Below are positions 25,835-36,900 of a DNA stretch of 64,000 nt, in pieces. The DNA lies in the NCBI RefSeq assembly GCF_016629565.1, contig NZ_AP023057.1, forward strand, positions 744,001-808,000, given 5' to 3'. Origin of the DNA: Nitratiruptor sp. YY08-10 (GTDB taxonomy: Bacteria > Campylobacterota > Campylobacteria > Campylobacterales > Nitratiruptoraceae). A program made the position numbers and the translations under genes. Below the pieces are notes generated by a model that saw only the letters and a list, made by a program, of their open reading frames with translations, had not been told where the DNA came from and ran no database searches. Position 1 is the first letter of the stretch, and every line of letters starts with the position of its first letter.

Positions 25835-28654
25835 ATGAAAAATCATATAGAAATTTTTGGAGCAAAACAGCACAATCTCAAAAATATTAATCTAAAAATT
25901 CCAAAAAACTCGCTTGTTGTCTTTACAGGACTTTCCGGAAGCGGAAAATCTACACTTGCTTTTGATACGCTCTACGCTGAAGGGCAGAGGCGATATATCG
26001 AATCTCTTTCAAGTTATGCTAGGCAGTTTCTCGATAGACTCGATAAACCGGATGTGGATAAAATAGAGGGGCTGACGCCTGCGATTGCGATCGAACAAAA
26101 AACCACAAGCAAAAATCCTCGCTCGACTGTCGGAACGATAACGGAGATCTATGACTATCTCCGGCTTCTTTATGCAAGAATCGGTCAGCAGCACTGTCAC
26201 CTTTGTGGTAAACCTATTTCGCAAATGAATCCGCAAGATATTATCGATGAAGTGCTCAAGCTTCCTCAGAGTGCCAAAATGGTTATCACAGCACCTTTAG
26301 TCAAAGAGAAAAAGGGAAGTTTTGCAGATTTGTTGGAAGGACTTCGTCAAAAAGGGTATGTACGAGCCATGATCGATGGAGTGATGGTGCGACTCGATGA
26401 AGAGATTGAGCTGAGTAAAACGAAAAAGCACACTATTAAAGCGGTTGTGGATAGAGTTGTGATGAAAGAGGAGAATCGAAGCAGAATCGCCCAAGATATC
26501 GAAAAGGCTTTGCAAACGAGCTATGGGGAAGTGGAGATCGATATTTTGAATGCCGATGAGCTTGGTGTCAAATCGCATTATCACTACAGCGAGCATCTTG
26601 CCTGTTTTGATTGTAAAGTGAGTTTTGAACCCTTGGAACCTTTGAGCTTTTCGTTTAATTCCCCCAAAGGGGCTTGTGAGGAGTGTGATGGACTTGGTAT
26701 TCGCTATACGCTGGATCTCCAAAAGATTATCGACCAGCACAAATCGATAGAAAAAGGTGCTATCAAATTTTTATATGGGTATAATAAAAGTTACTACTAT
26801 AAGTTTTTGATGGCCTTTTGCGAGCAAGAGGGGATCGATACAACTGTTGCTTATGAAGAGTTGCCAGAACATCAGAAAAAAGCGATTTTATACGGAATGG
26901 GGCAGAAGGTCTCATTTAGATGGAAAAGCCATAACCTTGTCCGGGAGTGGCCAGGAATAGTGAAAATTGCCTATGATATGTTCCGCGATGAAACAGAGCT
27001 CGGTGAGTATATGAGTGAAAAGGTGTGTGACAAGTGTAGCGGCCACAGACTCAAGCAGGAGAGTTTAGCTGTCAGAGTTGCCGAAAAAGGGATAGCGGAT
27101 ATTCTGGATATGCCGATAGAGGAGGCGTATGAATTTTTTGCCAATGAGAGCAGTTTCTCCTATCTTTCTGAGCAAAAAGCGGCAATTGCCGCTCCAATTT
27201 TAAAAGAGATACGAGAGCGACTCTTTTTCTTGGTGGATGTAGGGCTTGGATATCTATCATTGGGAAGGGATGCCCGAACCATCAGTGGGGGAGAGGCGCA
27301 ACGGATACGGATTGCGAGCCAGATTGGAAGCGGACTAACCGGTGTGATGTATGTTTTGGATGAACCGAGTATCGGTTTGCATGAAAGAGATACGCTCAAA
27401 CTTATTCGAACACTGAAAAATCTTCAAAAAAAAGGCAACACTGTCATTGTCGTGGAACATGACAAAGAGACGATCGAGGCGGCCGATTTTATTGTGGATA
27501 TCGGACCAGGTGCCGGCAAGCATGGAGGCGAGGTTGTATTTGCAGGAAGCGTGGATGAACTGAAAAAGAGTTCCACACTCACCGCACAGTATCTCAGTGG
27601 TGCCAAGAAGATAGAGTATTTTCATAGACGCCCGCAAAAAGAGTGGCTTCATGTAAAAAACGTTACGATCAATAACATCAAAGATTTGAGTGTTTTCTTT
27701 CCTTTGAGAAATTTTGTAGCTGTTACGGGAGTGAGTGGCAGTGGAAAAAGCTCGCTTGTTCTGCAAACTCTTCTGCCTGTGGCAAAAGAGGCGTTGAATC
27801 ATGCAAAAAAGGTGCGTAAAGTAAGTGGTGTAACGATTGAAGGGTTGGAGCATCTCGATAAGGTGATCTATCTTGACCAGTCTCCAATCGGAAGAACCCC
27901 AAGGAGCAATCCCGCTACCTACACAGGAGTGATGGATGAGATTCGCGCTCTTTTTGCAAAAACGAAAGAGGCGCAAATTCGAGGGTATGGTCCGGGACGA
28001 TTCAGTTTCAACGTCAAAGGCGGACGATGTGAGAAGTGCCGGGGAGAAGGAGAACTCAAAATCGAGATGCATTTTTTGCCCGATATCATGATCAAGTGTG
28101 ATGCGTGTAAAGGGAAACGATACAATGAACAGACGCTAGAAGTGCACTATAAAGGGAAAAATATTGCCGACGTGCTTGCCATGAGTGTAGATGAAGCGCT
28201 GGAGTTTTTTAAAAATATTCCAAAAATCTATCAAAAACTCAAAACCTTGCAAGATGTTGGTCTTGGATACATCACTCTTGGACAAAATGCCGTAACTTTG
28301 AGCGGTGGAGAAGCGCAGAGGATAAAATTGGCAAAAGAGCTCAGTCGAAAAGATACGGGCAATACGCTTTATATTTTGGATGAGCCGACCACCGGACTTC
28401 ATTTTGCCGATGTGGACAGGCTTATCAAAGTATTGCACCATTTGGTAGAATTGGGAAACAGTGTTATCGTAATAGAACACAATCTGGATGTCATCAAAAA
28501 CGCAGACTATATCATCGACATGGGACCTGAAGGCGGGATACGGGGTGGAAAAGTCGTTGCCACCGGATCTCCCGAAGAGGTGGCTGCACATTATGAAAAG
28601 ACAGGAAGCTTTACAGGAGAATTTTTAGCAAAAGAGTTGAGAGATGAGAGATGA
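25835..28654 (+). CDS. uvrA: Excinuclease ABC subunit A
   Basis: A 939-residue DNA damage sensor of nucleotide excision repair. Two ABC ATPase modules are present: Walker [16 protein letters not shown] near residue 33 and [15 protein letters not shown] in the C half, each with an ABC signature (SGGEAQRI). Zinc sites are visible as CFDCKVSF and CEECDGLG in the N part and [16 protein letters not shown] with CDACKGKRY in the C part. Start ATG follows AGAGGAG. The end overlaps the HDOD gene by 11 bases. Confidence 0.97.
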   Translation: MKNHIEIFGAKQHNLKNINLKIPKNSLVVFTGLSGSGKSTLAFDTLYAEGQRRYIESLSSYARQFLDRLDKPDVDKIEGLTPAIAIEQKTTSKNPRSTVGTITEIYDYLRLLYARIGQQHCHLCGKPISQMNPQDIIDEVLKLPQSAKMVITAPLVKEKKGSFADLLEGLRQKGYVRAMIDGVMVRLDEEIELSKTKKHTIKAVVDRVVMKEENRSRIAQDIEKALQTSYGEVEIDILNADELGVKSHYHYSEHLACFDCKVSFEPLEPLSFSFNSPKGACEECDGLGIRYTLDLQKIIDQHKSIEKGAIKFLYGYNKSYYYKFLMAFCEQEGIDTTVAYEELPEHQKKAILYGMGQKVSFRWKSHNLVREWPGIVKIAYDMFRDETELGEYMSEKVCDKCSGHRLKQESLAVRVAEKGIADILDMPIEEAYEFFANESSFSYLSEQKAAIAAPILKEIRERLFFLVDVGLGYLSLGRDARTISGGEAQRIRIASQIGSGLTGVMYVLDEPSIGLHERDTLKLIRTLKNLQKKGNTVIVVEHDKETIEAADFIVDIGPGAGKHGGEVVFAGSVDELKKSSTLTAQYLSGAKKIEYFHRRPQKEWLHVKNVTINNIKDLSVFFPLRNFVAVTGVSGSGKSSLVLQTLLPVAKEALNHAKKVRKVSGVTIEGLEHLDKVIYLDQSPIGRTPRSNPATYTGVMDEIRALFAKTKEAQIRGYGPGRFSFNVKGGRCEKCRGEGELKIEMHFLPDIMIKCDACKGKRYNEQTLEVHYKGKNIADVLAMSVDEALEFFKNIPKIYQKLKTLQDVGLGYITLGQNAVTLSGGEAQRIKLAKELSRKDTGNTLYILDEPTTGLHFADVDRLIKVLHHLVELGNSVIVIEHNLDVIKNADYIIDMGPEGGIRGGKVVATGSPEEVAAHYEKTGSFTGEFLAKELRDER

Positions 28655-29450
28655 AATCATAAGAAAAATACGGTCACTGCCACCACTGCCTAAAACGATC
28701 GAAGAGTTTGAGCAAGCGGTCAGTAAAGAAGATGTGGATTTAAATGAAGTGGTAACAATATTGCAAAAAGATCCGATGCTTGTTGCCGATATTTTGAAAC
28801 ATGTCAATTCGCCTTTTTACGGTCTCAGAGAAAAAATAGAGGATTTGGATAGAGCGCTCTCGTATCTTGGGTTGCAAGAGGTTCGGTCGATCGTCATGCA
28901 GCATTCCATAAAAAAACTTTTCAATATCGATATGGAACCATATGGAATAACAGCAGAGCAGTTTGCTCATATTTCACAAATGCAGTCAAAACTGATGGAG
29001 GTATGGTATAAAAAGATCAATCCTGCAAAGGTACGTTTTTTAAAACTGGCCGCATTTTTGCAAGAGCTTGGGAAAATTGTGATTGCAGATGTGATCATTC
29101 AAGAGGATATGGTCTACCCTTTCCGATCCGAGATCGAGATGACCAATGATATCGCTCATGTAGAGAAAAGTTTTATAGGTTCCTCAACAGCAGAAATCAC
29201 TGGTGCTATGTTTGAGTATTGGGGGTTTGAAAAAGATCTTGTAGAGGCTATCTCGTATGCTGATGACTATGAAAAAGCAGATGATTTTTTTGAAGAGTCT
29301 TTAGCGCTCCATCTTGTCAAAAGAGCAGTTCCTGTCAATAAACCATTACATGATATAAGTATCACGATTGCCAAAAACATTGCACAAAAAAATGGAGTTG
29401 AGATAACCTCTTTTGAAGAAGCGATTGAGGCGCTGAAGGCTATTGCGTAA
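28644..29450 (+). CDS. HDOD-domain signalling protein
   Basis: A 268-residue soluble protein. The HDOD core is clear: LPPLPKTIEEFEQAV, VVTILQKDPMLVADILKHVN, SPFYGLREKIEDLDRALSYLG and LQEVRSIVM. HDOD proteins are HD-fold relatives that usually lack full catalytic residues and act in signalling and motility. The gene overlaps uvrA by 11 bases and its 3' end overlaps the small minus-strand gene. Role unknown; in other bacteria HDOD proteins affect chemotaxis, competence or cell cycle. Confidence 0.85.
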   Translation: MRDEIIRKIRSLPPLPKTIEEFEQAVSKEDVDLNEVVTILQKDPMLVADILKHVNSPFYGLREKIEDLDRALSYLGLQEVRSIVMQHSIKKLFNIDMEPYGITAEQFAHISQMQSKLMEVWYKKINPAKVRFLKLAAFLQELGKIVIADVIIQEDMVYPFRSEIEMTNDIAHVEKSFIGSSTAEITGAMFEYWGFEKDLVEAISYADDYEKADDFFEESLALHLVKRAVPVNKPLHDISITIAKNIAQKNGVEITSFEEAIEALKAIA

Positions 29451-29765
29451 AACAGCTTTTTGCCTCTTTTTGTGTCATCGACTTTCCTATGCACAGTTTT
29501 TGTCTTTTAAGTTCGTTGATCGAACGATGCAGCTTCGCTTCATAGAAGCTTTGCGGAAAACTCATTAAAAAGACTCTGTCGCTTGTATCACTTTTTGGGT
29601 CCAGTGGATATTGTTGCAAACATTGATTGCCGCTTGATTTTTGCATGCATAGTATTCTTTGCTGTAAAATCGATATGATCGCGTCAATTTTTTTATCTCT
29701 TGCTGACGAAAAGAGTTTGCAAAAAGACTCATAAAACAAAGAGTTGTAAGAAAGAGAGTCCGCAT
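29440..29765 (-). pseudogene. Small exported Cys protein, apparently split by a frameshift
   Basis: Reading from ATG 29765, a signal peptide (MRTLFLTTLCFMSLFANS) leads into a charged helical segment (QQEIKKLTRSYRFYSKEYYA), a CX8C pair and then a stop at 29565-29567. The adjacent frame carries on without break from 29565 down to 29440 (MSFPQSFYEAKLHRS to KEAKSCFTQ) with more Cys. One extra base in the A5 run at 29567-29571 would join the two into about 108 residues. Either it is a frameshift, a real sequence variant, or two tiny TAATG-coupled genes. No family recognised. Confidence 0.5.
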
Positions 29766-29782
29766 CGCTATCCTTTTTTTTG

Positions 29783-29788
29783 TACAAT
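29783..29788 (+). promoter_or_regulatory. Candidate -10 box for polA
   Basis: TACAAT following a T-run, 28 bases before the polA ATG at 29816. It lies in the divergent gap upstream of the small minus-strand gene. Confidence 0.45.
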
Positions 29789-29815
29789 TATACTCAAGAT
29801 TTGTAAAGGGTTTGC

Positions 29816-32482
29816 ATGCAGACATTGACCATCATCGATACGTTTGGTTTTTTCTTTCGAAGTTACTATGCTTTGCCGCCGCTCAAAAGTAAAAAAGGTT
29901 TCCCAACAGGTCTTCTAACCGGCTTTATCAATTTTATCAATTCATTAGTGAGCGAAGAGAGAAGCGATTACATTGTATTTGCTTTAGATAGTGAGGGACC
30001 GAGTTTTCGAACGAAGATCGATCCAGAGTACAAAGCGCAAAGACCAGAACCCCCGGAAGAATTGAAAATGCAACTTCCCGTTGCCATCAAATGGATTGAA
30101 GAGATGGGGTTTAAAACATTGTCAAAAGAGGGATTTGAAGCCGATGACATTATCGCTTCACTTGTCAAGTGTGCAAAAGATCAGGGGATCAAGGTAAAAA
30201 TCGTCAGCCACGATAAAGATCTCTATCAACTCATCGATGACGGGAGAGTGGTGCTTTATGATCCGATTAAAAAAGAGGAGATTGACGAAACGAAAGCGAC
30301 AAAAAAATTTGGCATTCCTCCAAAACTCATTAAGGATTATCTGGCGTTAGTCGGAGACAGTGCTGACAATATTCCTGGTGTCAAAGGTATAGGTCCCAAA
30401 ACGGCAGTCAAGCTTTTAGAGCAGTTTGGATCTTTGGAAGGGATTTATGAACATTTGGATGAGGTGAGGCCAGAAAGAATCAAAAAGCTTCTTGAAGAGG
30501 GGAAAGAGAAAGCATTTTTGAGTAAAAAGCTGGTGGAACTTGATGAGAATGTTTTTGATCATTGCAATCTGCAAGAGTATCATCTGCCATCCATCAATCC
30601 TATTATAAAAATAGCGGATGAGCTGATTGATTATGATATAACAGCAATTTTACGGAAGCTCAAAGCAACTCCGATACAGCAAACAAAAAAACAGAGTGTC
30701 CGATTTGAAGCTGTCTGTCTCGATAGTTATGAAAAGTTAATCAATGTTATTCAATCCATTCCCGATGGGGCACTGGTTGCATTCGATACCGAAACAGATG
30801 ATCTGGATACAAAAAAAGCGAATCTGGTAGGTTTCAGTTTTGCCTATAACGAGGATAGAGCCTATTATGTACCTGTTGGACACAACTATCTTGGTGTGGG
30901 TGATCAGGTGCAACTCAATGAAGCGTTGGAAGCTATCGAAAAGATTTTTGAACACACCATTATCGGACATAATCTCAAATTTGATCTTTCCTTGCTGTAT
31001 CGATATGGCATTAATGAGAAAAAAGATATTATTGATACGATGGTACTAGCATGGCTTGTGGATCCTGGAAGCAGTGTGGGGCTTGAAAGTGTGGCGAAGC
31101 GGTTTTTGGATCATGATATGATCGCTTTCAAAGAGACGGTCAAGAAAGGGGAGGACTTTTCACAAGTCTCCATCGATGCTGCCTGCAAATATGCATCCGA
31201 AGATGCGATCATTACCTATCTGATTTATTTCAAACTCCTCGATGCTCTGCATAAAGAGGGAGCATCCCATTTAATCGACGAAGCCAAAAAGGTGGAGTTT
31301 CCTTTTGTCAATACCCTCATTCATATGGAGCAAGCCGGAATCAAAATCGATATACCATTTTTCGAGGAGTTGAAACGTTCGCTTGAAAAGCGAATTGATG
31401 AGATTACGCGACAGATTTACGAGTATGCCGGAGGCGAGTTCAATATCAACTCCACCAAACAGCTTGCAGCGATTCTTTTTGAAAAATTGAAACTTCCTCC
31501 ACTCAAAAAGACAAAATCGGGATACAGTACGAATGAAACGACACTCCAGGCACTCAAAGAGAAACATCCGATCATTCCTTTACTGCTGGAATATCGTGAG
31601 CTGTATAAACTCAAAAGTACCTATATCGATCCGTTGATCAAATATGCCAAAAAAGATCCTCATCACAGAATCTATACAAGTTTTATCCAAACGGGAACAG
31701 CAACAGGAAGATTGGCAAGTAAAAATCCAAACTTGCAAAATATTCCGGTAAAAACCGAATTAGGACGCAAAATCCGATACGGTTTTATCGCAGGGGAAGG
31801 CAATCTTTTGATCGGGATAGACTATTCTCAGATAGAACTGAGACTGCTTGCACATTTTTCCAAAGATCCGGCTCTATTGGAAGCTTTTCAGAATGGTCGA
31901 GATATCCATATGGAGACTGCAATCAAACTATTTGGAAAAGATCATGCAAAAGAGAAACGAAATATTGCCAAAAGTATCAATTTTGGACTGATTTATGGCA
32001 TGGGTAGCAGGAAACTTGCAGAGACGCTTGGTATCTCTACAAAAGAGGCAAAATCGATTATCGAAAACTATTTTGCTTCTTTTCCTACTGTCAAAAATTA
32101 TCTCGAATCGATTGAGAATTTTGCGAAAACGCATGGGTATGTGGAAACACTGCTCAAAAGGAGACGCTATTTTGATTTTGCCCATGCAAACGGAGCACAA
32201 TTAGCTGCATATTTGAGGGAAGCGACAAATACGGTCTTTCAAGGAAGTGCAGCGGATCTGATCAAAATGGCTATGAATACAATCAAATCGACAATCGATG
32301 AGCAGGAGCTTGAAGCAAAAATTCTGCTTCAGATTCACGACGAACTCATTTTTGAAGTACGAGAGGAACTTGCCCAGGAGCTGGCTCAAAAGTTTCAACA
32401 TATTATGCAAACCATCTATCCACTCAATGTACCTATTGAGTGTTCTGTACAGATTGCCCGTAACTGGGGAGATTTAAAGTAG
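29816..32482 (+). CDS. polA: DNA polymerase I
   Basis: An 888-residue repair and Okazaki-fragment polymerase with all three domains. The 5'-nuclease domain (1 to about 270) has LSKEGFEADDIIASL and GDSADNIPGVKGIGPKTA. The 3'-5' exonuclease (about 300-470) keeps FDTETD, IGHNLKFDLSLL and YASEDA, so proofreading should be active. The polymerase domain has DYSQIELRLLAHFS, KRNIAKSINFGLIYGMG and QIHDELIFEV. Complete, normal length and monocistronic. Confidence 0.97.
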   Translation: MQTLTIIDTFGFFFRSYYALPPLKSKKGFPTGLLTGFINFINSLVSEERSDYIVFALDSEGPSFRTKIDPEYKAQRPEPPEELKMQLPVAIKWIEEMGFKTLSKEGFEADDIIASLVKCAKDQGIKVKIVSHDKDLYQLIDDGRVVLYDPIKKEEIDETKATKKFGIPPKLIKDYLALVGDSADNIPGVKGIGPKTAVKLLEQFGSLEGIYEHLDEVRPERIKKLLEEGKEKAFLSKKLVELDENVFDHCNLQEYHLPSINPIIKIADELIDYDITAILRKLKATPIQQTKKQSVRFEAVCLDSYEKLINVIQSIPDGALVAFDTETDDLDTKKANLVGFSFAYNEDRAYYVPVGHNYLGVGDQVQLNEALEAIEKIFEHTIIGHNLKFDLSLLYRYGINEKKDIIDTMVLAWLVDPGSSVGLESVAKRFLDHDMIAFKETVKKGEDFSQVSIDAACKYASEDAIITYLIYFKLLDALHKEGASHLIDEAKKVEFPFVNTLIHMEQAGIKIDIPFFEELKRSLEKRIDEITRQIYEYAGGEFNINSTKQLAAILFEKLKLPPLKKTKSGYSTNETTLQALKEKHPIIPLLLEYRELYKLKSTYIDPLIKYAKKDPHHRIYTSFIQTGTATGRLASKNPNLQNIPVKTELGRKIRYGFIAGEGNLLIGIDYSQIELRLLAHFSKDPALLEAFQNGRDIHMETAIKLFGKDHAKEKRNIAKSINFGLIYGMGSRKLAETLGISTKEAKSIIENYFASFPTVKNYLESIENFAKTHGYVETLLKRRRYFDFAHANGAQLAAYLREATNTVFQGSAADLIKMAMNTIKSTIDEQELEAKILLQIHDELIFEVREELAQELAQKFQHIMQTIYPLNVPIECSVQIARNWGDLK

Positions 32483-32535
32483 TTTAAATAAAAATTGTAA
32501 TTAAAAAAAATGCATGAAATTTTTCAATATTTCTA

Positions 32536-32541
32536 TACAAT
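32536..32541 (+). promoter_or_regulatory. Candidate -10 box for ccsBA
   Basis: Two overlapping TACAAT boxes (32536-32541 and 32541-32546) in an AT-rich stretch about 30 bases before the ccsBA start. Confidence 0.4.
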
Positions 32542-32569
32542 ACAATAATTTTGCATAAAAGGTCTATTG

Positions 32570-35500
32570 ATGTTCAAAGTCCTACAAAAAGGCTTTTTCT
32601 CCATAAAATCTGCAATTGTCATGATGTTCATTTTTGCTGTAAGCATTGGTGTGGCTACTTTTATAGAGAATGATTATGGCTCTGAAACTGCATGGGCTCT
32701 TGTCTATACGGCAAAGTGGTTTGAAATACTTCTTGTACTGCTTTCGCTCAATCTTTTGTATAACATCTTTCGATTCAGACTTTTTCGCAAAGAGAAGTTT
32801 TTTACGGGGCTCTTTCATATGGCATTTCTCATTATTCTCATCGGTGCTGCTGTGACAAGATATTTTGGATATGAAGGGACGATGCACATTCGAGAAGGTT
32901 CAAGCAGCGATACGATTCTCAGTGCCCGAAATTATCTTCAAGTGAAATTGGAAAAGAATGGCAAATATTATCTGTATGAAGAGCCGATTTATTTATCAAA
33001 ACTTGGTACGAACAGATGGAAAAGAACTATCCGCTTTGGTGATGAAAAAGTGGATATAAAGTTGAAAAAGTATCTTCCAAACGCTTCAGTCGAACTTGTT
33101 CCATCTAAAAACGGACCGGCTTACATTCAGGTAGTTTTATCTGCTTCCGGAAGTGGCAAAATTGAAAAGAACATCAAAGAGGGAGAATTTTTAGACATCG
33201 GTGACGCTATCATCGCCTTTGATACCTCTCTTGACTCCAAAAAACCTCTTATCAAAATAGTACGAAAGAACGGAAAACTTTTTATTCAAGCTCCCTATGC
33301 AATAGAGACGTTGCGTATGGAGGATATGTCCAAAGAGCATTACAAGGCAGAAGAAATTGTTCCTTTTGTAAAAGGGCGTCTGTATGAGATTGCCGGACTC
33401 AATATCGTTTTGAAAAACTTCTTGCCGCATGCGAAAACAAAAATTGTTTCCAAAAATCCTTTGGCTAAAAAGAGTGAAAATCCGGATCTTTTACTTTTTG
33501 AGATAGATACTGGAAAGAGTAAAAAAGAGGTACAGGTTTTTGGAAAAAGCGGAACGGAAGGAGAGCCGGTTCATGTACGAGTCGGGGATCTGGATGTAAC
33601 GATAACCTATGGAGCCAAACGCATCAAACTGCCTTTTGCTATAAAACTGAAAGATTTTCAGCTTGAGCGCTATCCCGGATCGATGAGTCCAAGTTCTTAT
33701 GCGAGCGAGGTTGTTGTGATCGATAAAGAACAAAAAAAGGTTTTTCCGTATCGTATCTATATGAATCATGTTTTGGATTATAGAGGATATCGCTTTTTCC
33801 AAAGTTCGTATGATTTAGATGAACATGGAACAATACTTTCAGTCAACCATGACCCAGGGACATTGATAACCTATATCGGATATTTTCTATTGGGGCTTGG
33901 GATGCTGCTGCACTTTTTTATGCCGCAAAGCCGTTTCCAAAAATTGGCACGCTTGACGAGGAAAGTTCAGGAAGAGAGAAAACTTATTTTGCAAAACATG
34001 GCAGTATTGATGATGATCTTTGCTTTTCAGCTTCACGCTGGGGATCACTATCTTGATATGGCCAAGAAAATAAACAAAGCTCATGCTGATAAGTTTGGAG
34101 CAACTATTTTGGTTCAGGACAATGGAGGACGAATAGAACCCATTGATACATTATCACGGGAAGTTTTAGCAAAGATTGCGAGAAAAGAGGAACTGTATGG
34201 ACTTGATGCCAACCAATATTTTCTTGGGATGACGGTGCGACCGGATATTTTCCAAAAAATAGATATGATCTATGTGCATCATCCAAAACTCAAAAAAATT
34301 TTAGGTATCCCTACAAAACAGAAGTATGCCTCCTTTGATGATTTTTTTGATCAAAATAACAAAGTCAACCCGTACAAACTAGCTCCTTATGTTCAGGAAG
34401 CTGTTGCCAAAAAGCCGGCCGAGCGTAATCAGTTTGATAAGGATGTTTTAAAAGTTGATGAGCGTGTCAATGTGGCTTACATGGTCTATACCGGTGCATT
34501 GCTTCGCATCATTCCAAATTCCCATGATAAACATGGAAAATGGCTCTCTCCCGTTGATGCTATCAAAACTTTTCCACCCAAAGAAGCGAATCTCATTCGG
34601 CTTATTATCGCCAGCTATTTCCAAAACGTCGATGAGGGGATCAAAAGTGGCGATTGGAGCAAAGCGGATAAATCATTGGAAGTGATCAAAGAGCTTCAGC
34701 ACTATTATGGATCTTCGATGATCCCTTCTAAAACAAAGATCGAAGCAGAACTGCTTTACAACAAACTCGATATCTTCAACCGGCTTGTCGGATATTATAT
34801 GTTCATCGGCTTCGTTCTTTTGGTCTTGATACTGGCAAATCTTATCAATCCAAAGATAAAAATAGGACCCGTTGTCAAAATAGGTGTAGGCCTCATCGCT
34901 CTTGGATTCTTGGCTCATACGTTTGGTATGGCTTTAAGGTGGTATGTGGCTGGCCACGCACCATGGAGCGATGGATATGAGTCGATGATCTATATCGCCT
35001 GGGCGACGATCTTTGCAGGTTTTTTCTTTGCAAAAAAGAGCCCTATTGCATTTGCGGCTACCGCTTTGCTTGGAGGTCTTATCCTTTTTGTAGCCCATTT
35101 GAACTGGCTCGATCCGCAAATCACCAATCTCGTACCGGTTTTAAAAAGCTATTGGCTTATGATCCATGTTTCTGTGATCACTGCAAGTTATGGATTTTTG
35201 GGGCTCAGTGCACTTCTTGCTTTCATCGTTTTGATTCTTTTTATTTTTATCAATGAAAACAACAAACAGATGATGACACTTACTTTCAAAGAGCTTACCT
35301 ATATCAACGAGATGAGCCTTATTATCGGCCTTGTTCTTGTGACGCTCGGAAACTTTTTGGGCGGCGTATGGGCGAACGAGAGCTGGGGGCGATATTGGGG
35401 ATGGGATCCAAAAGAGACATGGGCTGCTGTGACGATTTTGGTTTATGCATGTATCGAGCATATCAGACTCATTCCAAAAATGAACCGACTCTTTTTGTAT

Positions 35501-35704
35501 AATGTTCTTGCGCTGTTAGGGTACTCCAGTGTCATTATGACCTATTTTGGAGTCAATTTTTATCTGAGTGGAATGCACTCTTACGCTTCGGGTGATCCTG
35601 TGCCTATCCCTGAGTGGGTTTATTGGGCAATAGGGATTGTTTTTGTCATTATTGCCTTGGCGTACTGGAAAAAAAGAAAGTATCAAATCGATTTGAAGAT
35701 ATAA
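32570..35704 (+). CDS. ccsBA: Fused cytochrome c synthetase CcsBA (System II)
   Basis: A membrane protein of 1044 residues from ATG 32570 (a TTG one codon earlier is possible) that carries heme out and attaches it to apocytochrome c. The N half is the ResB/CcsB part: membrane segments in the first 90 residues, a large periplasmic domain, then another near 430-450. A periplasmic linker (about 480-730) follows. The C half is CcsA with the WWD heme-binding signature ESWGRYWGWDPKETW and several membrane helices with conserved His. Fusion of CcsB and CcsA into one chain is typical of Campylobacterota and implies a c-type cytochrome respiratory chain. Confidence 0.95.
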   Translation: MFKVLQKGFFSIKSAIVMMFIFAVSIGVATFIENDYGSETAWALVYTAKWFEILLVLLSLNLLYNIFRFRLFRKEKFFTGLFHMAFLIILIGAAVTRYFGYEGTMHIREGSSSDTILSARNYLQVKLEKNGKYYLYEEPIYLSKLGTNRWKRTIRFGDEKVDIKLKKYLPNASVELVPSKNGPAYIQVVLSASGSGKIEKNIKEGEFLDIGDAIIAFDTSLDSKKPLIKIVRKNGKLFIQAPYAIETLRMEDMSKEHYKAEEIVPFVKGRLYEIAGLNIVLKNFLPHAKTKIVSKNPLAKKSENPDLLLFEIDTGKSKKEVQVFGKSGTEGEPVHVRVGDLDVTITYGAKRIKLPFAIKLKDFQLERYPGSMSPSSYASEVVVIDKEQKKVFPYRIYMNHVLDYRGYRFFQSSYDLDEHGTILSVNHDPGTLITYIGYFLLGLGMLLHFFMPQSRFQKLARLTRKVQEERKLILQNMAVLMMIFAFQLHAGDHYLDMAKKINKAHADKFGATILVQDNGGRIEPIDTLSREVLAKIARKEELYGLDANQYFLGMTVRPDIFQKIDMIYVHHPKLKKILGIPTKQKYASFDDFFDQNNKVNPYKLAPYVQEAVAKKPAERNQFDKDVLKVDERVNVAYMVYTGALLRIIPNSHDKHGKWLSPVDAIKTFPPKEANLIRLIIASYFQNVDEGIKSGDWSKADKSLEVIKELQHYYGSSMIPSKTKIEAELLYNKLDIFNRLVGYYMFIGFVLLVLILANLINPKIKIGPVVKIGVGLIALGFLAHTFGMALRWYVAGHAPWSDGYESMIYIAWATIFAGFFFAKKSPIAFAATALLGGLILFVAHLNWLDPQITNLVPVLKSYWLMIHVSVITASYGFLGLSALLAFIVLILFIFINENNKQMMTLTFKELTYINEMSLIIGLVLVTLGNFLGGVWANESWGRYWGWDPKETWAAVTILVYACIEHIRLIPKMNRLFLYNVLALLGYSSVIMTYFGVNFYLSGMHSYASGDPVPIPEWVYWAIGIVFVIIALAYWKKRKYQIDLKI

Positions 35705-35711
35705 GGAGTGA

Positions 35712-35744
35712 ACATTGGACATTGACTAAACCAATGTCCAATGT
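35712..35744. repeat. Perfect 13-bp inverted repeat between convergent ccsBA and dnaJ
   Basis: ACATTGGACATTG (35712-35724) is the exact reverse complement of CAATGTCCAATGT (35732-35744), with a 7-base loop. Both arms contain a nested TCCAATGT-like repeat, and another partial copy (ATATCCAATT) follows. It lies between two convergent genes, so it may be a bidirectional terminator. It lacks the usual T-runs, so a repetitive element remnant is also possible. Confidence 0.6.
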
Positions 35745-35755
35745 CAAATATCCAA

Positions 35756-36877
35756 TTACTTTTTAAACCAATTTTTCACTTTTTCAAAAATGGATGAGAA
35801 TTTCTCTTCGTGTGGCTTGCTCTCTACTCCAAAACTCTCTTGCAGTTTGTGTAGCAGCTCTTTTTGTTCATCATTGAGCGATGTGGGATAGATGATCCTA
35901 ACTTGGGCGATCAAGTTGCCTTTTTGCCCCGTATGGACATTCTTAAATCCTTCCCCTTTGAAAACGAACTGCTCTTTATCTTTTGTCCCTACATGAAGAT
36001 GAAGTTCACGCTCTCCTCTTGGGGTTGGAATGGTGATCGTTTCTCCTAGAGCAGCTTGTGTGAAAAATATCGGAACTTCCATATAGATATCATCGTTGTA
36101 TCGTACGAAGTGATCATCTTCTTGTACAAAAATCGTGATGTACAGATCTCCTCTCATTCCGGAAGCCGAGACATTCCCACGGTTTTGGACGCGGATTCTG
36201 TTTCCACTGTCGATACCTTCAGGAATATCGATGGTTATCTTCTCTTTTTCGATACGATATCCTTTTCCACTACAGGTTGTACACTTCTCTTGGGCGATTT
36301 CTCCTTGTCCATGGCATTTTGGACATGTTTGGGAAAAGGTCATGAAACCTTGCCTGTAGTAGATCTGGCCACGTCCATGGCATTCTGGACAAGTAGTCAG
36401 CCTGCCATCTTTTGCGCCTGTTCCTTTGCATTCACTACATGGTACTTTGAAGCTGTATTGAACCTCTTTTTGTGTACCAAAAAGAGCTTCTTGAAAACTG
36501 ATCTCCATTTCGATGGAGAGATCGAGCGGATACTTTTCCTCACTTCTCCTTCTGTTTCCGAAACCTCCGCCAAATGTCTCTCCGAAAACGGATTCAAAAA
36601 AGTCCATAATATCATCGAAGCTTTTTTGATGGAAGCCGTTAAAGCCCTGATTTTCAAGGCCTGCTTTGCCATACTGGTCATACAGTGCTCTTTTCTCTTC
36701 GTCGCTCAGTACCTGATAGGCTTCGTTGATGAGTTTGAATTTCTCTTCTGCCTCTTTGTTGTCTGGATTTCTATCTGGGTGGTACTTGAGAGCGAGCTTT
36801 CTATACGCTTTTTTAATCTCTTCAAAACTTGCGTTTCTGTCAACTTCCAACAATTCATAATAATCGATATCTACCAA
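35756..36877 (-). CDS. dnaJ: Chaperone DnaJ
   Basis: A 373-residue Hsp40 partner of DnaK. The J domain (1-70) has the HPD in [11 protein letters not shown] Gly/Phe region ([11 protein letters not shown] to GGGFGNRRR) follows, then four CXXCXGXG zinc repeats: [24 protein letters not shown] and CTTCSGKG. The C-terminal substrate domains end normally. It runs alone on the minus strand, divergent from recR. Confidence 0.97.
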   Translation of the reverse strand: MVDIDYYELLEVDRNASFEEIKKAYRKLALKYHPDRNPDNKEAEEKFKLINEAYQVLSDEEKRALYDQYGKAGLENQGFNGFHQKSFDDIMDFFESVFGETFGGGFGNRRRSEEKYPLDLSIEMEISFQEALFGTQKEVQYSFKVPCSECKGTGAKDGRLTTCPECHGRGQIYYRQGFMTFSQTCPKCHGQGEIAQEKCTTCSGKGYRIEKEKITIDIPEGIDSGNRIRVQNRGNVSASGMRGDLYITIFVQEDDHFVRYNDDIYMEVPIFFTQAALGETITIPTPRGERELHLHVGTKDKEQFVFKGEGFKNVHTGQKGNLIAQVRIIYPTSLNDEQKELLHKLQESFGVESKPHEEKFSSIFEKVKNWFKK

Positions 36878-36900
36878 TTTGCTTTCCTTTTAAGCAATGT

